From positions 62,001-126,000 of the forward strand of contig NZ_NMUL01000006.1 in assembly GCF_002234595.1 (NCBI RefSeq): DNA of 64,000 nt. Reading direction: 5' to 3'. The position numbers and the translations under genes were made by a program. How positions within the stretch are numbered: the first letter of the stretch is position 1; each line of letters begins with the position of its first letter. The stretch is from Amycolatopsis vastitatis. GTDB lineage: Bacteria > Actinomycetota > Actinomycetes > Mycobacteriales > Pseudonocardiaceae. Below, one piece after another: positions 34,133 to 43,444 of this stretch. Under the pieces are notes generated by a model. The model did not search any database. It was not told the DNA's origin and worked only from the letters and a program-made list of their open reading frames with translations.

Positions 34133-35353
34133 TCAGAGGCGGTCCAGGCGGATCGCCGCGGCCATGCGCTCGTAGCCCGCGTCGCCCGGGTGGAGGTGGT
34201 CGCCGGAGTCGTAGGCCGGCAGCATCCGCAGCGGGTCGGCGGGGTCGCGGACCGCCGCGTCGAAGTCGATCACCGCGTCGAACACCCCGCTCGTGCGGAT
34301 GAACGCGTTCACCGCCTGCCGGGTCGCCTCCAGGGTCTCGTCGTAGACCCGCCAGCCCTTGAACGGCGTGAGCGTGCCGCCGAGGACGCGGATGCCGCGG
34401 GCGTGCGCCTGCGCCACCAGCTGGCGGTACGCCGACGTGATCGCGCTCGCGTCGGTCTGGTGCGGGGTCTGCTGGATGTCGTTGATGCCCTCCAGCACGA
34501 TCAGCGTCCGCACACCGCCGACGCTCAGCACGTCCCGGTCGAAGCGGGACAACGCGTTCTGCCCGGCGCCCGAGCCCGGCACGTCGAGCAGCAGCCGGTT
34601 GGCGCTGATCCCGGCGTTCAGCACGCCGAACCGGCCGTGCAGCCGGTCGGCGAGGTAGTCCGGCCAGCGGTGGTTCGCCCCGCTCGCCGAGCCCACGCCG
34701 TCGGTGATCGAATCGCCCAGTGCGACGATCGAAGCGTCGGCGCCGCCTTGGACGTCGACGCCGGAAACGTAGTGCCACACCGCCGTTTGCTCGGTGTACG
34801 GGGCGCCGGACTCGCTCGCGGCGAAGTCACCCGCGCGGGTGAAGTACGACGTCTGCGCCGCGGCGGGGTGGTAGGTGACCGGGCCGGACGCCGCCGGCAC
34901 ATACGTCGTCACGAGCAGGTTGGAGTCGGCGGAGACCCGCAGGCTCACCGGGTCGCTCAGCGCCTCGGCACCGGCCGGCACGACGACGCTCGGCGCTCCG
35001 CCGAAGGTCAACGACCGCAGGGTGCCCGCCGCGGCGTCCGGGCCGGTGCCCTGGACCGCGACCGTGACGTGCCCGAAGGTCAGGGGAGCGGCCCCGAAGG
35101 CGTTCGACAGGTGGACGCGCGCCCGGCCACCCCCGGCGCTCGTGTGCACGACATTGCGGATCGAATAGCCCGGGTAGCCGTCCGGGGTGTTCGGCACGGC
35201 CGCCGCCGGGGCCGCCGCCCACGTGCCCACCCAGCCGCCGACGGCGTGCTGCGCGACGTCCGGGAGAGCGCTCTCTGGATTCGCGCTCCCGGACGTGCTG
35301 AGAAGGCCGAACCCCGCCAGGACGGCCGTTCCGACGGCCAGGAAACGTCGCAT
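34133..35353 (-). CDS. Secreted SGNH/GDSL hydrolase
   Basis: A 406-aa protein with a Sec signal peptide (MRRFLAVGTAVLAGFGLLSTSGSA, cleavage near 24). An N-terminal beta domain (about 40-200) precedes the SGNH hydrolase domain with block I GDSITDG, block III GIND and block V DHLHPGD, giving Ser, Gly, Asn and His. Such proteins are extracellular esterases or lipases acting on lipids or acetylated polysaccharides; the substrate is unknown. It converges on the GNAT gene (12 bp between stops). Confidence 0.9.
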   Translation of the reverse strand: MRRFLAVGTAVLAGFGLLSTSGSANPESALPDVAQHAVGGWVGTWAAAPAAAVPNTPDGYPGYSIRNVVHTSAGGGRARVHLSNAFGAAPLTFGHVTVAVQGTGPDAAAGTLRSLTFGGAPSVVVPAGAEALSDPVSLRVSADSNLLVTTYVPAASGPVTYHPAAAQTSYFTRAGDFAASESGAPYTEQTAVWHYVSGVDVQGGADASIVALGDSITDGVGSASGANHRWPDYLADRLHGRFGVLNAGISANRLLLDVPGSGAGQNALSRFDRDVLSVGGVRTLIVLEGINDIQQTPHQTDASAITSAYRQLVAQAHARGIRVLGGTLTPFKGWRVYDETLEATRQAVNAFIRTSGVFDAVIDFDAAVRDPADPLRMLPAYDSGDHLHPGDAGYERMAAAIRLDRL

Positions 35354-35440
35354 GTCCTCACCGTCCCGTGCGCGGTAGGGGGCGACGACCGCTGATCAGG
35401 TGAGGGAGGCGGACAAGATCCCGGACAGCGGGCCGGGGGC

Positions 35441-35477
35441 GGACCCGTCCGGAATTCTGGGGATACCGGACGGGCCC
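35441..35477. repeat. Hairpin upstream of the SGNH gene
   Basis: GGACCCGTCCGG (35441-35452) pairs with CCGGACGGGCCC (35466-35477), loop 13 bases, one G-U. Lies 88 bp upstream of the hydrolase start within the otherwise empty 35354-35728 interval; could be a leader structure or a promoter-proximal operator. Confidence 0.5.
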
Positions 35478-35665
35478 GCGCGAGGTGGCCGTTGCCGCGA
35501 CGGCCGCTCGCCGGGGTACCCGGTCCCGATCCGGGCGGAGGCTGGCCCGGATCGTTGCGTCGTGGCGACCCCGGAGGGCGTGTGCGAGACGCCCTCACCC
35601 AGAGCACGGTCGCCGGTGCCGGGTGGTTCAGCGCAGTTTCGAGGTTTCTCCGCCGGTGCGGGCCG

Positions 35666-35714
35666 AAACCCGTGAAGGCCACCTCGGCGAACTCGAGGTG
35701 GCCTTCACGGGTTT
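35666..35714. terminator. Perfect bidirectional terminator
   Basis: AAACCCGTGAAGGCCACCTCG (first 20 bases shown from 35666) pairs without mismatch with the sequence ending GGCCTTCACGGGTTT at 35714; loop of 7. The stem is flanked by AAA and TTT, so it has a U-tract on either strand. It sits 15 bp after the stop of the minus-strand gene at 35729-35995. Shares the CCGTGAAGGCC stem with the hairpin at 2475. Confidence 0.85.
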
Positions 35715-35728
35715 TCCGAGCGGGAGGC

Positions 35729-35995
35729 TCAAGCTGCGGCGGCGGGCAAGGCACCGAGCGCGCGGTGCCCGGCGTCGGTCAGTTCCGCCGGGGCCCACTG
35801 GCCGGGCGCGACGAGCCGGGTGGCTCTCACCAGCCCGGCGTGGGCGAGGTCGTGCGCGGTGGTCTGGTCGCAGCACGACAGGCCGTCGACGCGGAGATCG
35901 GGTTCGCAGCTGCAGCGGAGCTCGGCACGGCCTTCGGCGACCGCCTTGAGCATGGCGATCGCGCGGCGGCTCAGCGCGTTCGAGGGGGTGGACAT
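35729..35995 (-). CDS. Small protein of unknown function (88 aa)
   Basis: Starts MSTPSNALSRRAIAMLKAVA and ends LTDAGHRALGALPAAAA; helical with a short Cys-rich middle (RCSCEPDLRVDGLSCCDQTT). The C-terminal LTDAGHRAL segment resembles the end of a winged helix, so a degenerate DNA-binding fold is possible. It is followed by a perfect terminator, which supports it being a real transcription unit. Confidence 0.65.
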   Translation of the reverse strand: MSTPSNALSRRAIAMLKAVAEGRAELRCSCEPDLRVDGLSCCDQTTAHDLAHAGLVRATRLVAPGQWAPAELTDAGHRALGALPAAAA

Positions 35996-36102
35996 CGGTC
36001 TGGCCTTTCAGTGCGGCTGATTTCGGTGCGAGTGCTGCAGCTCGTTACCTAGGGATACGCGGCGAACACGAGCACGGTTCACTTTGATCGCTCCGGTTGC
36101 CT

Positions 36103-36123
36103 CTTGACATGGCAGAGGTCAAG
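36103..36123. promoter_or_regulatory. Palindromic operator upstream of the fucosidase gene
   Basis: CTTGAC-ATGGCAGAG-GTCAAG, a 6-bp-arm palindrome with 9-bp spacer, 108 bp before the fucosidase start. The left arm also offers a TTGACA -35 box, so a repressor here would block the promoter. Confidence 0.5.
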
Positions 36124-36135
36124 CAGGAGGGTCAG

Positions 36136-36217
36136 TCATCGGATGAATCAGTTCCCCCAGCGACAGATGAGCCTTAAAGAGGCGAACTCTGCCGTCATTC
36201 CGCCGTAGTCATCCGAT
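36136..36217. promoter_or_regulatory. Paired TCATC-GATGA motifs upstream of the fucosidase gene
   Basis: TCATCGGATGA (36136-36146) is an 11-bp perfect palindrome. A related site, AGTCATCCGATCC, lies at 36207-36219, so ATCGGATGA and TCATCCGAT also form a 9-bp inverted repeat over 62 bp. Suggests two-site binding by a sugar-responsive repressor. Confidence 0.45.
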
Positions 36218-36230
36218 CCCTGGAGGTTCA

Positions 36231-38582
36231 GTGACGACCTTCCCCCGCCGTCAAGCTCTCGGCATGGCCCTCGGTGGCGCCGTCGCGCTCAGCGCGGCCG
36301 GCTTCACTCCCGCCGGTGCGGCCGTGCCCGTGAACGCCGCCCCTGACGGCCCCGACACCCCGATCGTCCCGCCGCCGCCACCCGTCCCGGTCGCGCTCGA
36401 CACCTGGTTCACCAACGACGGCATCGACAGCGCGTCGGCGACCGGCGGTGACTTCGACGGGTCCGGCTACACCTTCCCCGCCGAGCACCTGCCCGCCGGG
36501 CAGACCACCACCGTCGGCGGCGTTCCGTTCAAGCTCGGGTCCGCGGCCGCCGGCGCGAAGAACAACATCGCCGCCACCGGACAGAAGCTCGATCTGCCGA
36601 AGGGCCGCTACTTCGTCGCGTACTTCCTGGTCGCCGCCAGCTACGGCACCTGTGGCGGCACGGCGACCGTGCACTACGCCGACGGCAGCACGAGCACCGG
36701 TTCCCTGTCCGGTCCGGACTGGTACACCGGCAACGGCGCCCTCGTCTCGCCGTTCCGCTACGCGCCCGGCGGGGTCGTCGACAACAACCCGGTTTCGCTG
36801 GCTACCGGGCAGGTCTGGGTCGACCCGGCCAGGGAAGCCGTCGCGCTGACCCTGCCCACCACCGCGAACCCGGCGCCGAACGTCTCCAGCCTGCACGTCT
36901 TCGCGCTCACCCTCCAGCCGGTGGCGGTCGGCCGTTCGGCGTTGATCCTGGACGGCCGCTCGACGGCCAACCTGCTGACCGACGGCGGCCCGCAGACCGC
37001 CGAAGCGACCATCGTCAACGCCGGGACCGTGTGGCTCGGCGCGGGCGACCGGGTGAGTGTCACCGTCGACGTCCCCGGCGGCCGGACCACCGTGCCGGCG
37101 GCCATCCGCGCGCTGGCGCCGGGGGAGCAGGCGACCGTGCGGCTCGGGCTCGCCCCGAACGCGTCCGTGCCGCCCGGGACCACCACGAACGGCCAGATCC
37201 GCGTCACCGCCGGGCGCGGCACGCTGGCCACGCAGCAGGTGCCGATCACCCTCGGCGTCCCGGACTTCCGGCCGACCGACGCGTCGCTCTCGACGCACCG
37301 CGCGCCCTACTGGTTCGACGACGCGAAGTTCGGCATCTTCATCCACTGGGGCGTGTACGCCGTGCCCGCGTGGGCGCCGGTCGGGCAGCAGTACGCGGAG
37401 TGGTACTGGCAGAACCAGCAGGACCCGAACGGGCCCACGTACGCCTACCACAAGGAGAAGTACGGCGAGAACTTCGTCTACGACGACTTCATCCCGCAAT
37501 TCACCGCGGCGAAGTTCGACCCGCGGACCTGGCTGAAGCTGATCGCGGACGCGGGTGCCGAGTACTACGTCCTGACGTCCAAGCACCACGACGGCTTCGC
37601 GTTGTGGGACACCAAGGTGAGCGACCGCAACTCCGTCAAGCTCGGGCCGAAGCGGAACGTCATCGCCGAGCTGTTCGCGGCCTCGCGCAAGTACACCCCG
37701 CAGCTGCGCAACGGGCTGTACTTCTCGCTGCCGGAATGGTTCAACCCGGACAACCCGTGGATGGGCCACGCGCCGCGCAACCCCTACACCGGGGCGCCTC
37801 TGCCCTACACCGGATACACCGCGGGCAAGGACTTCGTCCGCGACTACCAGGCGCCGCAGGTGCTGGAGCTGATCTCGGAGTTCGACCCCGACGTGCTGTG
37901 GTTCGACATCGGCGGCGTCAACGACAGCCGGAACGTGCTCACCGAGTACTTCAACCACGCGAAGAACCGCAAGCGCCCCAAGGACGTCACCTACAACGAC
38001 CGCGGCGGCATCCCGGACCACGACTTCACGACGCCGGAGTACACGACATACCCGAACACCGTGGTGGCGAAGTGGGAGGCGAGCCGCGGCCTCGACCCGT
38101 TCTCCTACGGCTACAACCGAGCGACCCCCGACGCGAAGTACATGACGGCGGAGGAGGTCGTCCGGACCCTCGTCGACATCGTCTCGAAGAACGGCAACTT
38201 CCTGCTCGACATCGGCCCGGACTTCGACGGCACCATCCCCGACGTCATGCAGCGGCACCTGCGGGACGCGGGTGCGTGGCTGAAGGTCAACGGCGAGGCG
38301 ATCTACGGCACGACGTACTGGTCCCGGATGGCGCAGCTCGGCGACCTCCGCTTCACGGTGAAGCAGAATGAGGCGTTCTACGTGCATTCGCTGGTGGCGC
38401 CGGGCAGCCGCCTGGTCGTGGACGCCCCGGTCCCGATCCGCACGGGTGACCGGGTGACCATGCTCGGGTACCGCGGGAATCTGCACTGGACGGTCGAGAA
38501 CGGCTCGCTGGTCATCGACGTCCCGGCCGCGGCCCGGCAGGCGGGCCGCTTCGCCTGGGTGTTCAAGATCGCCTGGAGCTGA
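36231..38582 (+). CDS. Secreted GH29 alpha-L-fucosidase
   Basis: A 783-aa exported glycosidase. The N-terminus FPRRQALGMALGGAVALSAA is a Tat-type signal. Residues about 55-350 are beta-rich accessory modules (CBM- and Ig-like); the GH29 barrel begins near 355 (YWFDDAKFGIFIHWGVYAVP) with TSKHHDGFALWD and the nucleophile region VLWFDIGG (Asp559). It removes terminal L-fucose from glycans outside the cell. GTG start with GGAGG 6 nt upstream. Two palindromes upstream suggest sugar-dependent control. The 3' end overlaps the opposing helicase gene by 20 bp. Confidence 0.93.
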   Translation: MTTFPRRQALGMALGGAVALSAAGFTPAGAAVPVNAAPDGPDTPIVPPPPPVPVALDTWFTNDGIDSASATGGDFDGSGYTFPAEHLPAGQTTTVGGVPFKLGSAAAGAKNNIAATGQKLDLPKGRYFVAYFLVAASYGTCGGTATVHYADGSTSTGSLSGPDWYTGNGALVSPFRYAPGGVVDNNPVSLATGQVWVDPAREAVALTLPTTANPAPNVSSLHVFALTLQPVAVGRSALILDGRSTANLLTDGGPQTAEATIVNAGTVWLGAGDRVSVTVDVPGGRTTVPAAIRALAPGEQATVRLGLAPNASVPPGTTTNGQIRVTAGRGTLATQQVPITLGVPDFRPTDASLSTHRAPYWFDDAKFGIFIHWGVYAVPAWAPVGQQYAEWYWQNQQDPNGPTYAYHKEKYGENFVYDDFIPQFTAAKFDPRTWLKLIADAGAEYYVLTSKHHDGFALWDTKVSDRNSVKLGPKRNVIAELFAASRKYTPQLRNGLYFSLPEWFNPDNPWMGHAPRNPYTGAPLPYTGYTAGKDFVRDYQAPQVLELISEFDPDVLWFDIGGVNDSRNVLTEYFNHAKNRKRPKDVTYNDRGGIPDHDFTTPEYTTYPNTVVAKWEASRGLDPFSYGYNRATPDAKYMTAEEVVRTLVDIVSKNGNFLLDIGPDFDGTIPDVMQRHLRDAGAWLKVNGEAIYGTTYWSRMAQLGDLRFTVKQNEAFYVHSLVAPGSRLVVDAPVPIRTGDRVTMLGYRGNLHWTVENGSLVIDVPAAARQAGRFAWVFKIAWS

Positions 38583-40545
38583 CCCGCCGTTCGGTCAGCG
38601 AACGCAGTTCTCGCGGGACCGGCCCGGGATGGACCACGCCCAGCCGCTGGGTGGCGCGCGTCATCGCCACGTAGAGGTCGTTGGGTCCGTGCGGGCCGGC
38701 CGCGAGGACGGCGGCGGGGTCGGCGATCACGACCGAATCGAACTCGAGGCCCTTCGCCTCGGCCGGGGTCAGCAGTACCACCTTGGCGGTCAGGTCCGGC
38801 GGCACGCTCAGCGACAGAGCGGCCGCCAGTTCGCGGGTCTCCGGCGCGATGATCGCCACCTGCCCCTCGGTGTGCTCGTCGACGAGTTCGGCGAGCACAC
38901 CGGGCACGTCGGCGGCCGCCTGGCGCCACGGCGGCTTTCCGCTCGCCCGCACCGACACCGGGGGCCGCAACTCGGGGTGGTGCGTGGCGAGCAGCTCCGC
39001 CGCGACCTCCATGATCTCGACCGGAGTGCGGTAGCTGACGGTCAGCTCCGCGAGCCGGTGCGGCCGCGGCACCCGGTCCCACGACGCCGCGCCCGCCGCG
39101 CTCCCGGTCTGGGCCGGGTCTCCGACGATGGTCATCGACCGGGACGGGCAGCGGCGCACCAGCATCCGCCAGTCCATTTCGGACAGTTCCTGGGCCTCGT
39201 CGACCACCACGTACCCGAACACCGGCACGCTCTCGCCGATCAGCGCGGCGGCCTCGTCCAGCAGCGGGACGTCCGCGGCACTCCACGGCCCCTCGACCAC
39301 CTCCGCGGGAGCCAGGGGCGGCCACAGCTCGTCGAGCACGTCCCGGACGCCGGCGTCGCCGAGCAGCGCCGTCCGCAAGGCTTGCCGGTCCAGCTCGTCC
39401 AGCAGGGCACGCGGGCCGTCGTCTTCGTCCGGGCCGAGCACCACACCCGCGGCGGCCAGCGCTTGCAGCTCGGCTTCGCCGAGGCGGCCGTCGGCACTGC
39501 CGCCGTCGAGTGCTTCGCCGGTCTCGGTGAACGCGACCGCCTCCATCCGGTCGACCAGCTCCCCGGTCAGGGTGGTCACGACCGCCCGGTGGAACACCTC
39601 CCGGGCCTGGTTGTGCGGCAGCCCGGTCTCCCTGGCCTTGCGGACGGCCCGGCGCACCACCGCCGGGTCCAGCCGCAGGACCTGCTGCTCGAACTCGACG
39701 TCCACCGGCTCCTCGGGCACCCGGACGGTGGCCCGCACCGCCTCGGCCAGCCGGGATGCCATGTCCGCCCGCCCCTTGCGGGCGGCTTCCGCCGCGGAGT
39801 CCGCCCGGGTGACCGCGACGCCGGGAAGAAGATCGGGCACGGTCGCCGTCACCACCCGGTTCTCGCCGAGCCCGGGCAGCACCTGGCCGATGTAGTCGAG
39901 GAACACCCGGCTCGGGCCGATGACGAGCACGCCGCGGGTACGCAGGTGTTCGTGGGTGTACAGCAGGTACGCGACCCGGTGCAGCGCGACGGCCGTCTTG
40001 CCCGTGCCCGGTCCGCCTTCCACGACGAGCACGCCCCGGGCGTCGTCCCGGATGATGCGGTCCTGCTCGGCCTGGAGTGTCGTGACGATGTCGCGCATGC
40101 GCCCGGTGCGCTCGGCCGTGACCGCGGCGAGCAACGCGGCCTCGCCGACCAGCCCGTCGCTGGGCCCGTCCGGATCGAGCAGCTCGTCGTCCACGGCGAC
40201 GACGGTCCGGCCGCGGGTGGTGATCCGCCGCCGTCGCACGACTTCGCCCGGCTCGGCGGCGGTCGCGGTGTAGAACGGCCGGGCGGCGGGCGCGCGCCAG
40301 TCCACCAGCAGGGCCTCGTCCTTCTCGAACAGCCCGAGCCGTCCGATGTGGACACGCCGGCCGCCGGTCAGGTCCAGCCGGCCGAAGCACAGCCCGTCCT
40401 CGACCGCCGCCAGCCGTGCCACCTCGGCCTGCCACACGTCCGGCGCGTGGCCGCGCGCGAGCGCGGCGGCCGCCTCCTCCCGCAACGCGTCGAGGCGGGC
40501 GTAGAGAACGTTCACGTGGTCCTGCTCAGCGGCGATTTCCGGCAT
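38563..40545 (-). CDS. helR: HelR/HelD-type RNA polymerase-associated ATPase
   Basis: A 660-aa UvrD-like superfamily 1 motor protein. Walker A GGPGTGKTAVALHR (177-190), Walker B VVVDEAQELSEMDWRM, motif IV-V TPAEAKGLEFDSVVI and motif VI LYVAMTRATQRLGVV; an N-terminal coiled-coil (1-50, EQDHVNVLYARLDALREEAA) is the part that enters the RNA polymerase secondary channel in HelD. HelR relatives in Streptomyces and mycobacteria remove stalled or rifampicin-bound RNA polymerase from DNA and give rifamycin tolerance. I did not find a convincing rifampicin-associated element upstream. Last gene of the minus-strand run from 44752. Confidence 0.85.
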   Translation of the reverse strand: MPEIAAEQDHVNVLYARLDALREEAAAALARGHAPDVWQAEVARLAAVEDGLCFGRLDLTGGRRVHIGRLGLFEKDEALLVDWRAPAARPFYTATAAEPGEVVRRRRITTRGRTVVAVDDELLDPDGPSDGLVGEAALLAAVTAERTGRMRDIVTTLQAEQDRIIRDDARGVLVVEGGPGTGKTAVALHRVAYLLYTHEHLRTRGVLVIGPSRVFLDYIGQVLPGLGENRVVTATVPDLLPGVAVTRADSAAEAARKGRADMASRLAEAVRATVRVPEEPVDVEFEQQVLRLDPAVVRRAVRKARETGLPHNQAREVFHRAVVTTLTGELVDRMEAVAFTETGEALDGGSADGRLGEAELQALAAAGVVLGPDEDDGPRALLDELDRQALRTALLGDAGVRDVLDELWPPLAPAEVVEGPWSAADVPLLDEAAALIGESVPVFGYVVVDEAQELSEMDWRMLVRRCPSRSMTIVGDPAQTGSAAGAASWDRVPRPHRLAELTVSYRTPVEIMEVAAELLATHHPELRPPVSVRASGKPPWRQAAADVPGVLAELVDEHTEGQVAIIAPETRELAAALSLSVPPDLTAKVVLLTPAEAKGLEFDSVVIADPAAVLAAGPHGPNDLYVAMTRATQRLGVVHPGPVPRELRSLTERRVSSRRS

Positions 40546-40631
40546 GCCGCCGAGCGTGCCCGCGATCTCGCGGAAAGTGCAGTCTTGTTCTTCTTGACAA
40601 CCCCTGCCGCGCTCAGAAAGCACAGCCGTGC

Positions 40632-41813
40632 TCAGAAGTCGGCGTTTTTGCCGATGTACAGCTCCGCGAACGCGGCCGCCGCGGCGGGGGAACCCAGCAG
40701 ACGGCGCATCCGGGCCTCCGCGACGCGGGCCAGGAACGGGTTCTCCGCCCCGGCGGCCGTGTGGTGGAAGATGTCCGACAGCCACAGCGAAAACTCCTGG
40801 TACTGCCAGACCAGCGGCAGGCAGGCGGCGGAGTACCCGGCCAGCGGTGCCGGGTCGCCCGCGTAGTACGCCGCCAGCGCGTCGGTCAGCAGGAACGCGT
40901 CGTGCAGGGCGAGGTTCATGCCCTTCGCCGCGATCGGCGCGACCAGGTGCGCCGACTCGCCCGCCAGGTGCAGCCGGCCGTGCGACATCGGCTCCACGAC
41001 GGAGTTGTGCATGTCGAGGATCCGCTTCTCGAACAGCTTGCCCTCGACGATCTCGCCGCCGGGCACGGCCAGCCGCGCGTGCAGCTCCCGCCACACCCGC
41101 TCGTCCGGCCAGTCCGCCTCGGTCTCGCCCGGCGCGGTCTGCAGGTAGAACCGCGTCACCGTGGGCGTGCGTGCCATGTGTGCGGCGAACCCGCGCGGGT
41201 GGATGCCGAACAGCACGCCGTCGGCGGACGGCGGCGCCTCCGCGAGCAGCGCGAGCCACCCGATTCCGTAGTCGTGATGGGCTCGGACTGCGGATTCCGG
41301 CAGGTAGCTCGCAGAGACGCCGCGGGCACCGTCGCAGCCGGCGACGAAGTCGCAGTCGATCCGGTGCTCGCCGCCGTCGGCCCGGAACGTGACGGCGGGG
41401 GAGTCCGAAGTCAGGTCGTGCAGCCGGACGTCGGATACCTCGAAGACCGCCTCGCCGCCCGCGTCGACGTACTGCGCGACGAGATCGGTCACCAGAAGCT
41501 GTTGCGGGTAGACGAAATGCCGCTGCCCGGTGACGTCGCCGTAGCGGAAGACGTGCCGCTGCCCGGCGAACCGGAACTCGAACTTCTCGTGCCGCGGCGC
41601 CTTCGCGACGAGCTGCTCGCCGAGGCCGCGTCGTTCGAGCCCGCGGACCGCCCACTCCTCGATGAACCCGGCCCGCGGCCGCTGTTCGATGAACGCCCGG
41701 CTTTCCCGCTCCAGCAGCACGCAGCCGATCCCCGCGCGCCGCAGGAGGTTCGCCACCGTGAGTCCGGCCGGGCCCGCCCCCAGCACGGCCACCGCCGTGC
41801 GCGTCGACACCAT
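40632..41813 (-). CDS. PobA-like FAD-dependent hydroxylase
   Basis: A 393-aa flavoprotein with the length and plan of 4-hydroxybenzoate 3-monooxygenase: VLGAGPAGLTVANLLRRAGI, RPRAGFIEEWAVRGL, DCDFVAGCDGARGVS and HGRLHLAGESAHLVAPIAAKGMNLA. In the last motif the usual GD (Asp contacting the FAD ribityl) reads GE. The substrate may differ from 4-hydroxybenzoate, as the active-site Tyr residues of PobA were not matched with confidence. It ends 86 bp before helR, with a short AGCAC-GGCT-GTGCT hairpin at its stop, and starts 33 bp after the GT39 stop, so co-transcription is likely. Confidence 0.83.
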   Translation of the reverse strand: MVSTRTAVAVLGAGPAGLTVANLLRRAGIGCVLLERESRAFIEQRPRAGFIEEWAVRGLERRGLGEQLVAKAPRHEKFEFRFAGQRHVFRYGDVTGQRHFVYPQQLLVTDLVAQYVDAGGEAVFEVSDVRLHDLTSDSPAVTFRADGGEHRIDCDFVAGCDGARGVSASYLPESAVRAHHDYGIGWLALLAEAPPSADGVLFGIHPRGFAAHMARTPTVTRFYLQTAPGETEADWPDERVWRELHARLAVPGGEIVEGKLFEKRILDMHNSVVEPMSHGRLHLAGESAHLVAPIAAKGMNLALHDAFLLTDALAAYYAGDPAPLAGYSAACLPLVWQYQEFSLWLSDIFHHTAAGAENPFLARVAEARMRRLLGSPAAAAAFAELYIGKNADF

Positions 41814-41846
41814 GCGCCCGAGGGTAGCGCGAACCGGACGAACCGC

Positions 41847-43403
41847 TCAGTAGTAGTGCCGCAGCTGGGGCCACGCCACGGACCAGGGCCGCGTCAGCGA
41901 ACACAGCGAGAGCACGACGCCCTGCTCGTCGTTGTCGACGCCGTCGGCGTTGCGGTGTTTCGCGACCGGACGGCACCCGGTGATCAGCCGGGACGCGGGT
42001 GTGCCCGGCTGGATCCGCCCGATGAGCAGCACCGGCCCGACCAGCCGGTCCGGCGGCGGTCCCCAGTCGGCGTACGACATGTGCGGCGAGTACGGCTGGG
42101 GCAGCCCGCGTTCGGGACCGTAGCGCTCGATCGCCCCGGCTTCGCCGTAGTTCCCGGCGAGGATCACCGCGGTGTCGCGTTCGGTGTCCGGAATCCGCTG
42201 CCAGGCGCCCGCGACGCTGTCGGCGAAGTCCGGCCAGCCGACCTGTTCGCCCGGTTCCTTGTTCATCGCGAGCAGGGGACCGTTCAGCGCCGGCGCGGGC
42301 ACCACGGGGAGTCCGATGAGGACGGACACGGCCACGCACACCGCGGCGGCCGCAGCGATCAGCGCGCGGCGCACCGTCCCGCCGCGGCCCAGCCACCGCA
42401 GCACCGGCTCGGCGCCCAGCGCCACCAGCGGCAGCAGCAGCGGCACCGAGTAGTACGGCTTGCCGCCGAGGACCAGGAGCTCGAGGCAGACCACCGGGTA
42501 GGCGATCGCCAGTGCGCGAGCCCAGCGCAGGCCGGGGTCACGCCAGGGCCGCACGAGCCCGGCGATCCAGACCGGCACCAGGACCGGCGAAAGGAGGACC
42601 AGCTGCATCGGCACGAACAGGACACGGTTTTCGACGCCGTCGTCCTCGCTGATGCCGCCGGCGACGGTCAGCATCGGCCAGCCGTGCGACGCCTGCCAGA
42701 GCACCACCGGGGCCGCGAGCACGACGGCGATCCCGGCGCCGGCCGCGAGCCACCAGGTCGCGAGCACCCGGCGCGGCCCGGCGACGGCCACCCCGACGCC
42801 GAGCCCGGACAACAGGAGCAGGACCAGCCACTTGTTCGCCAGGCCGAGCCCGGTGGCGGCCCCGACGGCGAGCCACCACCGGCCGTCGCCGGTGCGCAGC
42901 AACCGCAGGCCGAAGAACGCGATCAGCGACCACAGCAGCACGTCCGCGGAGTTCGTGGCCAGCATGTGCGACACGACCAGCACGTAGGTCGACAACGCCG
43001 TCGAGATCGCGGTGAACAGCTGGACGCCGCGGCCGCCGCCGAACTCGCGGGCGATGAGCGCGACGACCACCACGGTCGCCATGCCCAGCAGCGTGGCGGC
43101 GACCCGCAGTCCCATCGGCGTCTCGCCGAACAACGCCGTCGACGCGCGGGCGAGCCACGGCGTGATCGGCGGGTTGTCGACGTAGCCCCAGTCCGGACGG
43201 CGGCCCGCCGCGACGAAGTACAGCTCGTCGCGGTGGAAGCCGTAGCGCCCGGACAGCGCCGTCAGCACGACGGCTTGGACCGCGACGACGATTCCCACTG
43301 GCAGCGCGGCGAACCGCGGTAGCTGTGACAACCGGGCCTCCGGCCCGGGCCGGGGGCTCCGCCACCCGGACCCCCGAAAAGCTCGTACTCGACCGGCCCC
43401 CAT
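41847..43403 (-). CDS. GT39/ArnT-like membrane glycosyltransferase
   Basis: A 518-aa polytopic protein of the dolichyl/polyprenyl-phosphate mannosyltransferase (GT39, PMT_2) family. The first extracytoplasmic loop carries the acidic motif [20 protein letters not shown] with [11 protein letters not shown], followed by about ten to twelve hydrophobic helices and a C-terminal outer domain. Such enzymes take sugars from lipid-phosphate carriers and glycosylate surface molecules. Start ATG 43403 is supported by GGGGAG 5 nt upstream. Sits 41 bp after the PLP decarboxylase gene. Confidence 0.85.
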   Translation of the reverse strand: MGAGRVRAFRGSGWRSPRPGPEARLSQLPRFAALPVGIVVAVQAVVLTALSGRYGFHRDELYFVAAGRRPDWGYVDNPPITPWLARASTALFGETPMGLRVAATLLGMATVVVVALIAREFGGGRGVQLFTAISTALSTYVLVVSHMLATNSADVLLWSLIAFFGLRLLRTGDGRWWLAVGAATGLGLANKWLVLLLLSGLGVGVAVAGPRRVLATWWLAAGAGIAVVLAAPVVLWQASHGWPMLTVAGGISEDDGVENRVLFVPMQLVLLSPVLVPVWIAGLVRPWRDPGLRWARALAIAYPVVCLELLVLGGKPYYSVPLLLPLVALGAEPVLRWLGRGGTVRRALIAAAAAVCVAVSVLIGLPVVPAPALNGPLLAMNKEPGEQVGWPDFADSVAGAWQRIPDTERDTAVILAGNYGEAGAIERYGPERGLPQPYSPHMSYADWGPPPDRLVGPVLLIGRIQPGTPASRLITGCRPVAKHRNADGVDNDEQGVVLSLCSLTRPWSVAWPQLRHYY

Positions 43404-43444
43404 GGCAGTCTCCCCTCGGCGTGCCCGGGATCGTACGCGGTCGA

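Noticed and set aside
40546..40631. Rifampicin-associated element upstream of helR
   Set aside because: Only a short AGCAC/GTGCT hairpin and a TTGTCA box are seen; the expected long GC-rich palindrome is not evident.
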